A stretch of DNA of 64,000 bases from Cristatella mucedo (Eukaryota; Bryozoa; Phylactolaemata; Cristatellidae). A model generated the notes under the pieces. The model made no database searches, was not told the origin of the DNA, and saw nothing but the letters and a program-made list of their open reading frames with translations. The stretch spans positions 107,001 through 171,000 of the forward strand of contig WPIO01000071.1 of the NCBI GenBank assembly GCA_009760855.2. Direction: 5' to 3'. Below, one piece after another: positions 1 through 10,021 of the stretch (within the stretch, counting starts at the first letter, position 1; every line of letters begins with the position of its first letter). Made by a program: the position numbers and the translations under genes.

Positions 1-44
1 CCTCTTTCCTTAACCGTCTTCTCGAGCACGACAAAGTCTTTCAA

Positions 45-118
45 TTATCTTGCTGCATGTGTTGATGACAGTCGCACATTGAGGGCAGCAAACTGTCTTA
101 AATTAAATGATAAATATA
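45..118 (+). mobile_element. LINE-A fragment (RT region)
   Basis: About 70 bp matching the part of LINE-A that encodes LAACIDDIRTWMAANFLKLND, just after the YADD block, with substitutions. No tail or TSD is visible. It is a relic. Confidence 0.6.
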
Positions 119-122
119 ATAA

Positions 123-258
123 ACATTCATTTGTATAGCACCCCATGAGAACTGAATCTCCATTCGAGCGCTCCACATATGCCTCGGGGCTCAAGCCCAT
201 GACCTCAGCCAGAACTTGACTGGGGCGAGCACCTTAAACGCTGGACCAAACCAACACG
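123..258 (-). mobile_element. SINE-B copy 1 (tRNA-headed)
   Basis: Read on the minus strand it starts with TTGGTTTGGTCCAGCG (A-box-like), continues to a B-box-like GGGCTTGAGCCCCGAGG, and ends with gagattcagttctcatggggtgc followed by AT-rich DNA. The same unit recurs at 1380-1512 and 31214-31370. Its 3' end resembles the LINE-A tail hairpin, which suggests mobilisation by LINE-A RT. Confidence 0.7.
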
Positions 259-299
259 GCGATGATGATCAAACCAACTTACTACCTGTCTCCCACAGT

Positions 300-990
300 G
301 GCTTGTAAAAAATTTAGCTAGTTCTTTAGTTCTGTCTCGGCTTGATTATTGTAATTCCCTTTTGGCTGGGCTACCAAAGAAAGCTATTATGCCAGACAGT
401 GGACTATGAATATGGCTGCAAGGCTGGTCTTCTCAAGTCCCAGCGGTTTGAGCACGTGTCACCTTTGCTGAAAGAGCTGGGATGGTTGCCGGTTGAGCAA
501 ATAATACAGAGCAAAGTTCTTAAGCTGACACACAAGGCCCGCCACGGCTTGGCTCCTTCATACCTAGCTGAACTGCTGCATCAGTTTCAGCCTGTTCGCG
601 CCCTCAGGTCCTGTGTGGACAATAAATTAGCTGTCCCATTCCTCCGCTTAAAGACAGTTGGCGACAGAAGCTTTCGCTCCACAGGTGCTAGACTGTGGAA
701 CTCGCTTCCACAATTCTTACGCAACGACATCTACTCTCCAACTGCCGACTATGGCACATCTTTTTCAGCGGTCCTGAACTGCTACTTCTATTCTACTCAC
801 AACCTCAACTGCTCTCCTGACCATGCTATGCTTCCCACTTTCTCTTTGTTGCGTGAGACGAAGTCTGCTGGTTACCGAATGCGTACCGAAAGCCGCTAAG
901 GCTGTGAGTGCGCTATACAAAACTCTCCTGCGAAACACCCACGTGGTCTTTATGACTTTGTGGAGTTACTGACGGAGATATATGAGATGT
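300..990 (+). mobile_element. LINE-B 3' part, 5'-truncated
   Basis: The C-terminal region of the LINE-B polyprotein, downstream of the RT core. The open frame at 342-899 includes the family signatures FEHVSPLLKELGWLPVEQ, LAPSYLAELLHQFQPVR and ARLWNSLPQFLRN. The same region is found at 41290-41960 (minus), 42360-42760 (plus) and 54809-55500 (minus). The RT catalytic region is absent, so this copy is dead. The 3' end, with GACTTTGTGGAGTTACTGAC, abuts an AT-rich island. Confidence 0.8.
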
Positions 991-1750
991 ATCAGGAATA
1001 ACAACTGCTACAGAAGTTGGTGCAAAAGCAATTACAAAAGTAGCACCAAAGATTGCTATGAAATTATCATTACAGTCGTCGGATAAGATTGCAAGGATAA
1101 TTTTAAAAGCTTCACAATCATTTAAAGTGATTGGTGCAGCTACTAAAGTCTTAGGAGGCTTTCTTTCTGGGTAACAGGTGTTGTGGATCTTAGTCTATTT
1201 ATAAAAAGAAATAGTAGATGATATTAGTTCAGGAAAATATGGAAATGTGTTTTGGAAGACGATGACAGAGAAAAAAAGGACTGCAGAAAATGGTTGCATC
1301 TTTAGAAGTTGGCCATTATATCAATGAAATACTATTAGAAGCTGAACGATCTAACAGTGATTGGTTTTTTAGATCTAAGTAGCTGGTTTGGTCTAGCGGT
1401 TAAGGTGCTCGCCCCGACCAAGGTCTGACTGAGGTCGTGGGGTCGAGCCCCGAGGCATATGTGAAGCGCCTGAATAGAGATTAAGTTCTCTTGGGGCGCG
1501 ATATAAATTAATTATATTTTGTTATTTTTAAGTAAATTTTTAAGTGAAATGTTTCGGGAAGAAGTATCATGGTCTACTACTCAATTAGGTATGAAGTCTT
1601 GGTCTTAGAATTTCTTAGGAACTAAAAGTGAAGGATTTTTACTCGGTATTCCTGCTATTGTAACTTCTATAGCAAGTGTAATTGGAACAGTAAGATTAGC
1701 AGTTTAAATTGCAGTGACAGTTGCAGGTCTAATAAAAAAAATAGATGAGA
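990..1750 (+). pseudogene. AT-rich island 1 with decayed hydrophobic reading frame
   Basis: Composition drops sharply to AT-rich relative to both flanks. On the plus strand a coding-like frame runs from about 995 with Ala/Lys/Gly-rich helical content (for example KAITKVAPKIAMKLSL), then a stop and frame change near 1170. It resumes after a SINE-B insertion (1380-1512) with a hydrophobic stretch (IPAIVTSIASVIGTVRLAV, about 1635-1705) and ends at TAG near 1745. In-frame TAG and TAA codons interrupt it. I do not recognise the protein. The style (short hydrophobic helices, AT-rich codons) resembles AT-rich island 2 at 32120-33500; origin from a virus-like element or microbial DNA is possible but unproven. 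Confidence 0.45.
1380..1512 (+). mobile_element. SINE-B copy 2
   Basis: The clearest SINE-B copy. An A-box-like TGGTCTAGCGG is followed by a B-box-like GGGGTCGAGCCCCGAGG. The 3' end (aagcgcctgaatagagatta, then agttctcttggggcgc) is nearly the LINE-A tail. It interrupts AT-rich island 1, so it is younger than the island. Confidence 0.75.
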
Positions 1751-1970
1751 CATAGACACACATTCAAGCGCATAGTTAGGGGTACAACTCTCTTGTGCGC
1801 CACACAAAAAATTATATTTACGTTGCTAGTACCGATTGACATTTTTTATATGGGTCATTTAGAGTCACTAGAAAATGCTTAAAATGACGAGAAAACAATA
1901 TTCCGATTTAACAATAAAATCTTCAAGACTAGCGAAAAACGCTTCTAATGATGCATTTCACTTGTCCTGG
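1750..1970 (-). repeat. Shared 3' flank of glycosyltransferase-like copies
   Basis: This downstream flank of copy 1 (with cgcatagttaggggtacaac and gggtcatttagagtcac) is closely matched at about 24550-24780 beside copy 2. A shorter piece lies at 6190-6215 and a diverged one at about 6520-6640. The duplication therefore copied genomic flanks and was not a retroposed mRNA. No clear polyadenylation signal was found. Confidence 0.7.
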
Positions 1971-3197
1971 TCAACGCTGTGGACAGCGAAGAACGTCCTT
2001 GTCTCCGTCTTCATTTCGTTTAATGTAAAACATGTCTTCGACGAATCGATAGCCGTCGCTGTGAAAACCCCAAATGTTTGTCAGCAAAATCGTCATCAGG
2101 CTCTGATCGAATCTGTGGCACTTTGCAAAGTCGCTGAGTCCCTTCCCAAACTCGCAGTGCTCGGATACCATTATAGGAGCGATGCAGCGAGGGTCGAGCG
2201 CGCAAGCGTAGAACCAGAACAGGAGGGTGGAAAAGAGCTCTCGCGTGTTGGCGACGATAAATGACGCTCCCGTCACCGTCGTCGTGTACTTTAAGCTCTC
2301 GTCGTCCACGGCAACGTAAAAGTACATCTGAGGAAACGTCGCCGCCCACACGGAATGCTCATAATCGCGGAACATGACCGTGCCGTGTCGCTCTTTCAGA
2401 AGAGTCAGGACGCGGTCGACATTCGAGGACGTGAAGCGTACCGAGGCGTCCACCCACCACAGGACCGGAGTGGAGTCGCTAAACGACTCCATGATGACGA
2501 GCGGCTTGAAGGCGTACGTCTTCAGCGTCGCCACGTGCTTCGGGTACTTGGAGAAATCGAAGCGCTTGTACGTCACTCTGCAGAGCGTCTTGAGAGTGGC
2601 GACTTGCTCGGCGGTGAGCCCTAGGTCCCAGTAGATGATCTGATTACCTGGAAAGAACTTTTGTATGCTCTTCACTTGCACGAGACTCTCCGTGAAATGA
2701 TCGGCGCTCGCGGCAGTGACGAAGGAGAGGGAACGCAGAACGTCAAGGTTTCGCAGATCGACGGCGCTCTCGGCCGACGCCAGAGCCGCTTTGACGAGTC
2801 GCAAGGGAAGACGCAGAGGCTTCGGCGCCGTTCGGCACACGGTTTTGGGCTCCGTTCCCGAGGCGCCCCTGCTGCCGATGCCGTCACAGCAAGCCGTGTG
2901 CGTGACCTCGACGACATCTTTGCCTTCGCCTGTGGTGACGGTCAGGTTGTCGACGGCGGGAAGAGTGTCGAAGCAGACAGCCGGAAATCCGGGAAAGCTC
3001 ATGTTGAACGCTACAGGAGAAATAGGCTGGTCGTACTGGTACCGGTCGTCCTGGACGTACAGTGGTGGCTTAAGCGGCTGTCGGTGGTTTTGGCTGAGAA
3101 TGACAAGGCCGGTCAAAGCCATCACAGCGGTGACCATGACGACAGCCACCTTCCGCACAGCCGCGCTGGCTGGCGATCCGCTGCAGACGTCCCTCAT
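1971..3197 (-). CDS. Glycosyltransferase-like type II membrane protein, copy 1 (intact)
   Basis: A single uninterrupted 408-residue CDS. Residues 16-36 form one membrane segment after a basic N-terminus, as in Golgi type II enzymes. A Cys-containing lumenal stem (CCDG, about 103) follows, then a catalytic-type domain with YWDLGLTAEQ (189-198), KRFDFSKYPKHV, KPLVIMES, WWVDASVRF (247-255) and CHRFDQS (360-366). NMS and NLT are possible N-glycosylation sites. The layout resembles DUF1647-type nucleotide-sugar-transferase-like proteins; I give this from memory of the family and the substrate is unknown. An in-frame ATG exists at 3326, but I chose 3197 because copy 2 starts at the matching Met and a pyrimidine-rich AG acceptor sits just upstream. 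It is the only intact copy here. Confidence 0.75.
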   Translation of the reverse strand: MRDVCSGSPASAAVRKVAVVMVTAVMALTGLVILSQNHRQPLKPPLYVQDDRYQYDQPISPVAFNMSFPGFPAVCFDTLPAVDNLTVTTGEGKDVVEVTHTACCDGIGSRGASGTEPKTVCRTAPKPLRLPLRLVKAALASAESAVDLRNLDVLRSLSFVTAASADHFTESLVQVKSIQKFFPGNQIIYWDLGLTAEQVATLKTLCRVTYKRFDFSKYPKHVATLKTYAFKPLVIMESFSDSTPVLWWVDASVRFTSSNVDRVLTLLKERHGTVMFRDYEHSVWAATFPQMYFYVAVDDESLKYTTTVTGASFIVANTRELFSTLLFWFYACALDPRCIAPIMVSEHCEFGKGLSDFAKCHRFDQSLMTILLTNIWGFHSDGYRFVEDMFYIKRNEDGDKDVLRCPQR

Positions 3198-3225
3198 GTC
3201 TCGGGTCTGCAAGCGAGAGCAACGA
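3198..3225 (-). promoter_or_regulatory. Putative 3' splice site of a 5'-UTR intron
   Basis: On the minus strand a pyrimidine-rich run ends TTGCTCTCGCTTGCAG, 9 nt before the chosen ATG of copy 1. Copy 2 keeps the same site (TTGCTCTCACTTGCAG) 8 nt before its ATG. This suggests a noncoding first exon upstream; the donor was not located. Confidence 0.45.
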
Positions 3226-3389
3226 ATGCTCCGACGCCTCTGCGCTTGGCGTCGCAGCGCTTGGGCGACGACTAAATGACAAACGAGTTCCGGGTCCGCA
3301 GCCGGGATCCCAGGTGGAGGGGCCATATAGACGCGATTCAGGGACTTATTGACTTATATTATTATTATTATGACTTATTATTACTTACT

Positions 3390-3830
3390 TATTAGCTGAC
3401 TTATTTCGCCGGTGCAAACAGTTGCCTTTGGGTCTGCTCGCGACGGAAAGGCTGATACAGCGAACGATACAGCAAGTGATCCAGCCAATGATACAGCAAG
3501 CACTGGAAGAGAGCGTTACAGCGAGCCGGGATCGGATGTAGGTCGGGTCGGCGAAGACGCGACGGCGCGCGACTGAAAGGTCCGCCGGTCTGTCGCCCAA
3601 GTGACCGAGCCGCCGCCAGCGCCCGCCGCCATTTCTCTGAATCTACTGAGTAAGACAGTGTCAAGGTGCTGAATCGACATAATCGGCGTAATTTACTGCG
3701 AAATGAAATTTGTCGTAGCTGTTCGAAAATAACTGCGTATTCGCCTGCCGAAACGAGTGCTTTGTGCGAAGGAATGCTGGGAAATTCTAGTCGAGGCAAA
3801 GCCGAACACGCGGCCACCCTGGCCGAAAGA
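3390..3830 (-). promoter_or_regulatory. Duplicated upstream region of copy 1
   Basis: Over 400 bp upstream of copy 1 match 26405-26815 upstream of copy 2 (shared blocks include ggtgcaaaca, gacgcgacggcgcgcgactg and ctgttcgaaaat). A piece of the more distal part recurs at about 7300-7400. It is likely to contain the noncoding first exon or promoter. Short open frames here are not supported as genes. Confidence 0.5.
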
Positions 3831-3879
3831 CGATCCGCGGCGGACGATCCTACGCCACTTCCGGCTGTGCGTTAATGTC

Positions 3880-5460
3880 CCGACCCTCTAAGCGAGCACG
3901 TCCTGTAATCGTACCGTCGGCGCGGCGATCGGGCTGTCACCGGTCCACCGTGCTCCGCGCGTGCGAGACGGACCCGATAGCGGCGGCCAGCCGTCGAACG
4001 CGAGCCTGAGACTTTGCTCTGTAAGGCGGGAACTCACGCCCGCTTCGCGGGCGACCGAAGAGGACCACTGGGATGGAGAGACGGCGGACGTCACCGGAAG
4101 TGGCTGCGGGACGCTCTTGCTCAATTGTGCGCATGCGCTCGTCGGCTCTCAAGGCGCTATGCGGGTTCGCTCGCTGTTACTCGACGGCTGCTCGCTGACC
4201 GGAGAGGACTTCCGGAGAAGAGGGAGACCGCGGTCGCCGCCGCCCCCTGCAGACATTCGCTGCCGGATGCGCTCGCTCGCTTGCGCGAAAAGGCGCCATT
4301 TGCTGCGCCCTCACCGCCGCTGATTCGAGGCTTACCGCCATTCCAACAGCAGCACTCGTACGCTACCCGCTCTCGCTCGGGCGCTGCCCGCTTGGATGCT
4401 ACCCGCTCTCGCTCGGACGCTACCCGCTCCGGCGCCACTTGCCTCAGTGATGGCTCTCCGCTGCCGCTCCGCGTAAAGTGCAGCAGCTGGCTGCAGCCGG
4501 CGGCGGCGCTCCGCGAATTGCGCGGCTCCCGCGAGCTCCGAAGCCGCCGGAGACGTTGTAAATGGGCGACCGACGCGAATCGCGACAAATGCGATCGTAG
4601 ATAGCCAGTCATTGGGACAATTGGGACAATGGCAACGTGGCAATCATGTGACAATGGCTATGAACAATGTATGAACAATGAGTGAACAAAGCTGTTTGAA
4701 CAGTATTGATATTCAATAGCTGTTTGAACAGTAGACTGTTAATTTTTATGTGGCAATGTGCTTACGTAGCCTGCGGAGCATGCGTCGAACTCAAAATACG
4801 GCTCGCTTCATCCGCTGCGGGCGGGCGCTAGCTACTCAAAGCATCAGCGACCGCTGGTCGCTGGGCGACTCGGAGTTCCGGGGCGCGTAGCCGCACCGCT
4901 GAGAGCCCGCTCTCGCTCGGACGCTACCCGCTCTCGCTCGGACGCTCCGGCGCCACGGTGCCTCTGGCTCTCAGCTGCTGCGGCTCCGCGCGGTATCGAG
5001 CAGCTGCTGCTGCCGGCGGCTGCGCTCCGCGAATGGCACAGCTCCCGCGAGCTCCGGAGCCTTCGGAGACGTTGTAAATGGGCGACCGTCGCGAATCGCG
5101 ACAATTGCGATCGTGGATAGCCGGCAAGACAATGCGAGGTTCGGATTCCTGGGGCCCTGAACGACATCACCGGCCGAGGCATTGTTCGAGGCAATAGGCG
5201 CGATGCAGCCGCGGAATGGGAGGGGAAGGGTCAGACTATCTCCGGGAGATATCTAGCAGTTCGAGCATGAAGCGAAGCCAGTGTAAGCCGGCGGCGGCTT
5301 ACAAGCCGGCGGCTTACAAGCCGGCGGCGGCTTGAAGCAACGCATTTAAGTAAGCTGGTCGCTGGGCGACTCGGAGTTCCGGGGCGCCTAGCCGCACCGC
5401 TGAGAGTGTCGCTGCGGCGGCAGCAGCGAAGCGAAGCGGAGCTCAGAGCCAGGCTCCGCC
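3880..5460. repeat. GC-rich dispersed repeat cluster
   Basis: Several related GC-rich blocks. The 3920-4330 block (gagacggacccgata, gaccggagaggac) recurs at 7780-8250. The 4370-4610 block (gctctcgctcggacgctacc and aaatgggcgaccgacgcgaa) recurs at 4900-5130, with a fragment at 5360-5460. A short tandem aagccggcggcttac occurs near 5290-5330. No coding constraint or terminal inverted repeat is visible. Class unknown. Confidence 0.55.
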
Positions 5461-5517
5461 GTCCGAGCAGAAGCTTTTGTTAAGCAAGTGGGCCAATGAA
5501 GCGGCTACCAATGAATC

Positions 5518-5560
5518 AAGAGAGAGAGAGAGAGGGAGAGAGAGAAGAGAGAGAGGAGAC
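5518..5560. repeat. (GA)n microsatellite
   Basis: An imperfect GA run at the edge of a LINE-B fragment. Confidence 0.85.
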
Positions 5561-5760
5561 CTGCAGAGCTAAAGCTTCTGTCGCCAACGGCCTTTGAGCG
5601 GAGGAATGGAGCAGCTTATTTATTGACCACACAGGACCTGAGGGCACGAAGAGGCTGAAACTGCTGGTGCAGCACTTCAGTAAGGTACGCATGAGCCAAG
5701 CCGTGGGGGCCTTTTGGGTCAGCGTTAGAACTTTGCTCTGTATCCGCGCACGTGCATGCG
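5560..5760 (-). mobile_element. LINE-B fragment
   Basis: The minus strand encodes pieces of the LINE-B C-terminal domain (SKVLTLTQKA, then frame-shifted blocks encoding the region around CVDNKLAVPF). It is truncated on both sides and mutated. Confidence 0.65.
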
Positions 5761-6520
5761 AGCGAGGCGTAGTCAAACCATGCACGGCATCCAAATTGGT
5801 GTTTATTGGCTTCGATTTATTTGACAGTCTTGTAACTGACGTTTGAGATACTAGCGCAAGTCGTGGGTTTCTGTTCCTCGTGCTCTCTCAATCAACATTG
5901 AACTCCTCTCTGGTGGAGTAAGACCCCTGAATGGCTTAATTACAACGTCTATCCTCGCTAGCCCACTATCTTGTCAGCAACGCTTGATCCTAGACCCTAA
6001 TCCCAGATCCTAATCCTAGAGCTAAATCGCAGATCTAGATCACAGATCCTAACCCAGATTTCAATCCTATATCATCGCGGTTGACACACTTACATGTTCC
6101 GCATTGTCTTCGCTTGATTCGACCAAATTTTCCTCTCCTGTGAATTCAAGTTATGCCAACGCGTACGTTGCATCATTTACAATCAGTACAAAATGCTTAA
6201 AATGACGAGAAGATATTATTATTAACGCGTACGTTGCATCTAAGCGACAAAGTGAGATAATTTGGATTAGCACCCTAACGTGGACCTGTCTCTTTCCTGC
6301 GAGGTTTGCTTATCTTAGCACGATTAGCAAGTGCTACTAACCGATAGTTAACACCATTAGCACCCGCTCGCCCTGTACTTTTGCATCTTGGTCTAAGCAC
6401 GACAGTAGCTTGTTTGCCAAGCCTAGCCTCATTATAGCAAATAACCAACTATCCGGTGTTGCCTGTTTCGTTGCTAGCAGTTTTTCGGGTGTCCGTGTAT
6501 GGATGAAACTCACTTAAACG
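5760..6520. other. No gene recognised
   Basis: Mixed sequence with degenerate cctaatcc/cagatc repeats near 5990-6070 and, at 6190-6215, a scrap of the glycosyltransferase-like 3' flank (acaaaatgcttaaaatgacg). I see no supported gene. Confidence 0.5.
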
Positions 6521-6830
6521 CTAAGCAAAAACGTATATTTACGTTTCTATTATCGATCGCCGTTTTTCGACCTCGATCACATAGTAGTAGTTGAAAATGC
6601 GTCAAAGAACGAGACGATATATCCATATTCTACAAATTCCATTTAAAACCCGTGAAATATGCTTGCAGTGAAGCTTTTCAGCGATGTCCTTTGCCCTGTG
6701 GACAGTGGAGAACGTCCTTGTCCCACCCCCCGTTCATTTCCGTCAATAAAAAGCATGGCTCTTGGGAATAAATAGCCGTCGTAGTCAAACCCCAAAATGT
6801 TCGTTGATAATATCCTGCCATTTCCTTTTT
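6520..6830 (-). pseudogene. Glycosyltransferase-like relic, copy 4 (C-terminal end only)
   Basis: Bases 6690-6820 (tgtggacagtggagaacgtc, then atagccgtcg) align with the last about 35 codons of copy 1 and copy 2. Bases 6520-6650 align with their shared 3' flank. The rest of the gene is missing, and insertions and deletions break the frame. It shows that the duplicated unit was copied more than twice. Confidence 0.6.
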
Positions 6831-6837
6831 CTTTTTG

Positions 6838-6925
6838 CTGATGTAGTAGGTAGTAGTAGTGGTAGTAGTAGGAGAGTAGTAGGCTTAACCTACTAGGCTT
6901 AAGACTACTTATTACTACTTAGGCT
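6838..6925. repeat. (AGT)n-rich imperfect repeat
   Basis: Runs of tagtag with an internal partial palindrome (gtaggcttaacctac). Low complexity, no gene. Confidence 0.7.
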
Positions 6926-7780
6926 TAAGAGAATTCAACGGATTGTGAAAAACGGAGAATTCAACGGATTGAAAAAAGTGAGAACGAGGGAGAAAAGAAT
7001 AAAGGGAGACGCGTGAGCAATAAGGATTGCCAGAGATTGCTAGAGATAGAGACAGCGGATTGAAATAGCGAATAACAGAGAGGAAGTGAGAAAAGAGGAG
7101 ATGATTCGAGAGAAGGCGAGAGTAAAAGTAAGAAGACGACAGAAATGGAAACATAAAGAAACTTTGAGATTCGGATTGTTAGGGGAGAGAGCCTTGCTGC
7201 CATTGCTAGGCTGATATCAATGATCAACCTATCAAAGGTTGAAATCAAAAATGTCTGAAACAATACCTAGCGGATAGATGGAATTCAAAGCAGCTTCCTA
7301 CATAAACGTTCCTGTGACGGAATGCTGAGAGATTTCTAGCCGAGGCCTGTAAGACTACAGATGCACCCATCGCGGCCCATTCCGGCCTGCCTGCCTGCTT
7401 CCTTTGTCTGCGCTTTGGAGATCTTTTTGCCGATGTCGCAGTATGGTTTAATATATTTAGAAACACACAACGGCGGGTCATCGGCATTGCAAATTGAAGA
7501 TTCGCAGCTCGAGTTAAAGTATCAACTGAGGTCGGCCAGCATGCTCATATGCTGCGACAACTGAAGGCAATGCAGGTGTCTAGATGCCATGGCGATCTTT
7601 TACTAGATGGCCGCAGCAGCGCCGCAGTCAAGCCAGCCTTCAATCAGCAGCGTGCCGGCGCGAAATGTCTAACCTGCTGAAATTTAAAATTAAAAAATAT
7701 AATTCGAATGGGTCGCAACCTACGAGACCTTAATCTCAATCCAATTCAATTTATCACCGCCACGGCTGGTGTTTCCATGT
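6925..7780. other. No gene recognised; contains a copied upstream block
   Basis: A purine-rich stretch (6925-7180), then at about 7300-7400 a block (ggaatgctgagagatttcta, gcctgcctgcctgcttcctt) that also occurs at 26785-26895 upstream of glycosyltransferase-like copy 2. Open frames are short and unsupported. Confidence 0.5.
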
Positions 7781-8280
7781 CGGCGCGGCAGACGCGGCCG
7801 CCGCAGCCCACTGGCGATCGGCGGCGGTATTTCTACCTTGTATCCGACTCCGCGTAAGCGCGCCCGAGCCTCTGAGCATGCATATCATGGCCTCTCTTCT
7901 TCGTCGGCAAGACCATCAGGCAGCCACGTGTCGTCCGCGCCCACGTGCCTACGAGACGGACCCGATCGCGGTGGTGGCCAGCCGTCGGACGCTTAGAGCC
8001 TAAGACTTTCCTCGTCTGCCTTAGACTTTGCTCTGGGAGGAGAGAGCACTATCGCGCGCTCTCCGCGGCCGACCGGAGAGGACCGCCGGGGTAAAGAGGT
8101 CAGCTGACTGGACGCCGCCGCCCACGGACATTCGCTGCCGGACGCACTCTCTCGCGCTTTCTCGCGCAGGCTTTGCGTGCGGCGCGCGAAAGCGCAAGAG
8201 AAGACGGTCAGCTGACCGGACGCATCCAGACTGAGCGCACGCTCCGCTCTCGCTAAAAGCGAGAGCTGAGCGTCCTTGAG
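7780..8280. repeat. GC-rich dispersed repeat, second locus
   Basis: Diverged copy of the 3920-4330 block: gagacggacccgatc, ccagccgtcggacg, gaccggagaggac. The end contains a short hairpin-like ctcgctaaaagcgag (about 8251-8266). Confidence 0.5.
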
Positions 8281-8580
8281 AGAGTTGTAACGCCGAAGGC
8301 TCGGCGGGGTAGGCTTGACCTGCCGCTTACCTAGCGGCGTAGCCTATCGCCTAATGCCGTTCGGTGCGCGCCTACGCGCAATAAGCTGACCGCCCCGAAA
8401 CGAGCGTTTCTGGTGCTGACCCGCTTACCGTTACTAAAGGGGGTCGTGAGTCCGCGGCGTGAATTGGAAAGCGAGACACACAAATTGGGGATTTTACTGA
8501 ACTCTATTCGCAAGCGCACAAAGTCGCTGCGCGTCTAGTTCAGCTTTATCTCCACACTCCTCGCACGTTCTCAACAGCAC

Positions 8581-8915
8581 TAACACTCTTGCAGAGGGAA
8601 TACTCCTCCACACTGAGCGCGACCCGGACCCTAAACCCTAGCCGGAGAACTAGGAATCCGTTCCCACCTGTGCCGAGGGAATACCCCAAACACGCCAACT
8701 TAAACACTCTTGCGGAGGGAATACTTCCCCACACTGAAGCGCGAACCGGAGCCTAAATCCGACCCGGAGAACTAGAACTCGGTTTCCACCAGTGCGACAG
8801 GAATACTTCACACACGCCAAGTCAAGCACTCCTGTGGAGGAAATACTTCTCCACACTGAAGCGCGAACCGGAGGCTAAACCCTAACCGGAGAACTGGGGC
8901 TCCACACACGCCAAC
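8581..8915. repeat. About 122-bp tandem repeat, 2.7 units
   Basis: Units start at about 8581 (aacactcttgcagagggaat), 8703 (aacactcttgcggagggaat) and 8825 (agcactcctgtggaggaaat), each followed by a ccacactga block and a gaaccggag or ggagaact block. Overlapping minus-strand frames repeat the same peptide, as expected for a minisatellite; I do not call them genes. Confidence 0.8.
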
Positions 8916-9640
8916 TACGCCTAGCTCGCACCGGCAAATCCCTATGCCGAGACCACGTGCTAGCGCGCACACGCACGGCACAAAAGAAACACAAAATGCC
9001 AGCTCGGGCGCGATACGACCGTATTCTGTAGAGTTCCACCGAATCCTCCTAGCGCTGTCTCGTGCTGTTCCGTCAATCGCCGGCAAACAGCCCGCCCTCC
9101 TCCCTCGCTTTCAGAGAAACGAGTGCGACGGCGTCGAAGCCGGACCAAAGACAATAGACCATAAGACCAAGAGCGAGCGTCGCTTGACTCTTAAATACAT
9201 AGCTGAGACAATGGGGCAAGAGCTTAGTGGTATTGGGCCCCACACCTTGGCCCATTACGATAAGGAATTAATACCGTCCCGAGGCCACTGGAAGGGCACC
9301 TCTGTCCAGCTTGAATGCCGAATGAGTTCCAGATGATTCTTTCTTGGAGCGAGTGATGGCGGAGGTTGACAGGCCAGCCAACATCTATCAGCAGCTTCCG
9401 CGGGTATCGGACCAATTCTAAAGGCCGAATCGCCGCCGCTCGTCTCAGAGCTTCCTGGCTTGCTCTTAAGCACTTCCTCTCTAACCGCAGCTTCGCTCCT
9501 CTCTGGCTCACTGCTCCAGGACAAAGGAGTTCTAGCCCGCCTCCGAACAGCTCTTGTTCGCGCTAAAATTCAGCTAAGGCCAGCAGAGTGCTACAGAGTG
9601 AAGCATTCCAGCGTGAGCTGAGCGTCCGAGTGGGAGCAGA
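8916..9640. other. No gene recognised
   Basis: Unique-looking sequence between the 122-bp tandem repeat and the LINE-A 3' end. Short frames on both strands carry no recognisable motif. Confidence 0.4.
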
Positions 9641-10021
9641 GTTATTAATAATAATAATTCACTTGATAAAGCGCCCTCAGAGAACTTAATCTCTCTCTAG
9701 GCGCTTTACATTTGCTGTAAAGTGAAATGATATTGAATGGTGAGTAAAATCATGCTTGAAAAAACAAACGAAATGAATAATATGGTTATGGGTGACATGC
9801 ACAGGGTCAGCATGCAAATGTGGTTAGTGGCAGCATGCACAGTGTCAGCACACATAAGCACATCAAGGACAAATCACAGGGACCCACTAAATGCTGTCCT
9901 AAATAGGTGTGTTTTAAAGGTCCTTTTAAATGTGGTCAGGTCAGGTGATGTTCTGACGCAGGTCGGGAGGGAGTTCCAGGCTTTGGGAGCATATGAACTA
10001 AATGCACGGTCTCCAAAGGAT

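Noticed and set aside
5985-6075. Telomere-like repeats (cctaatcc, cctaaccc)
   Set aside because: Units vary in length and sequence and do not form a tandem hexamer array.
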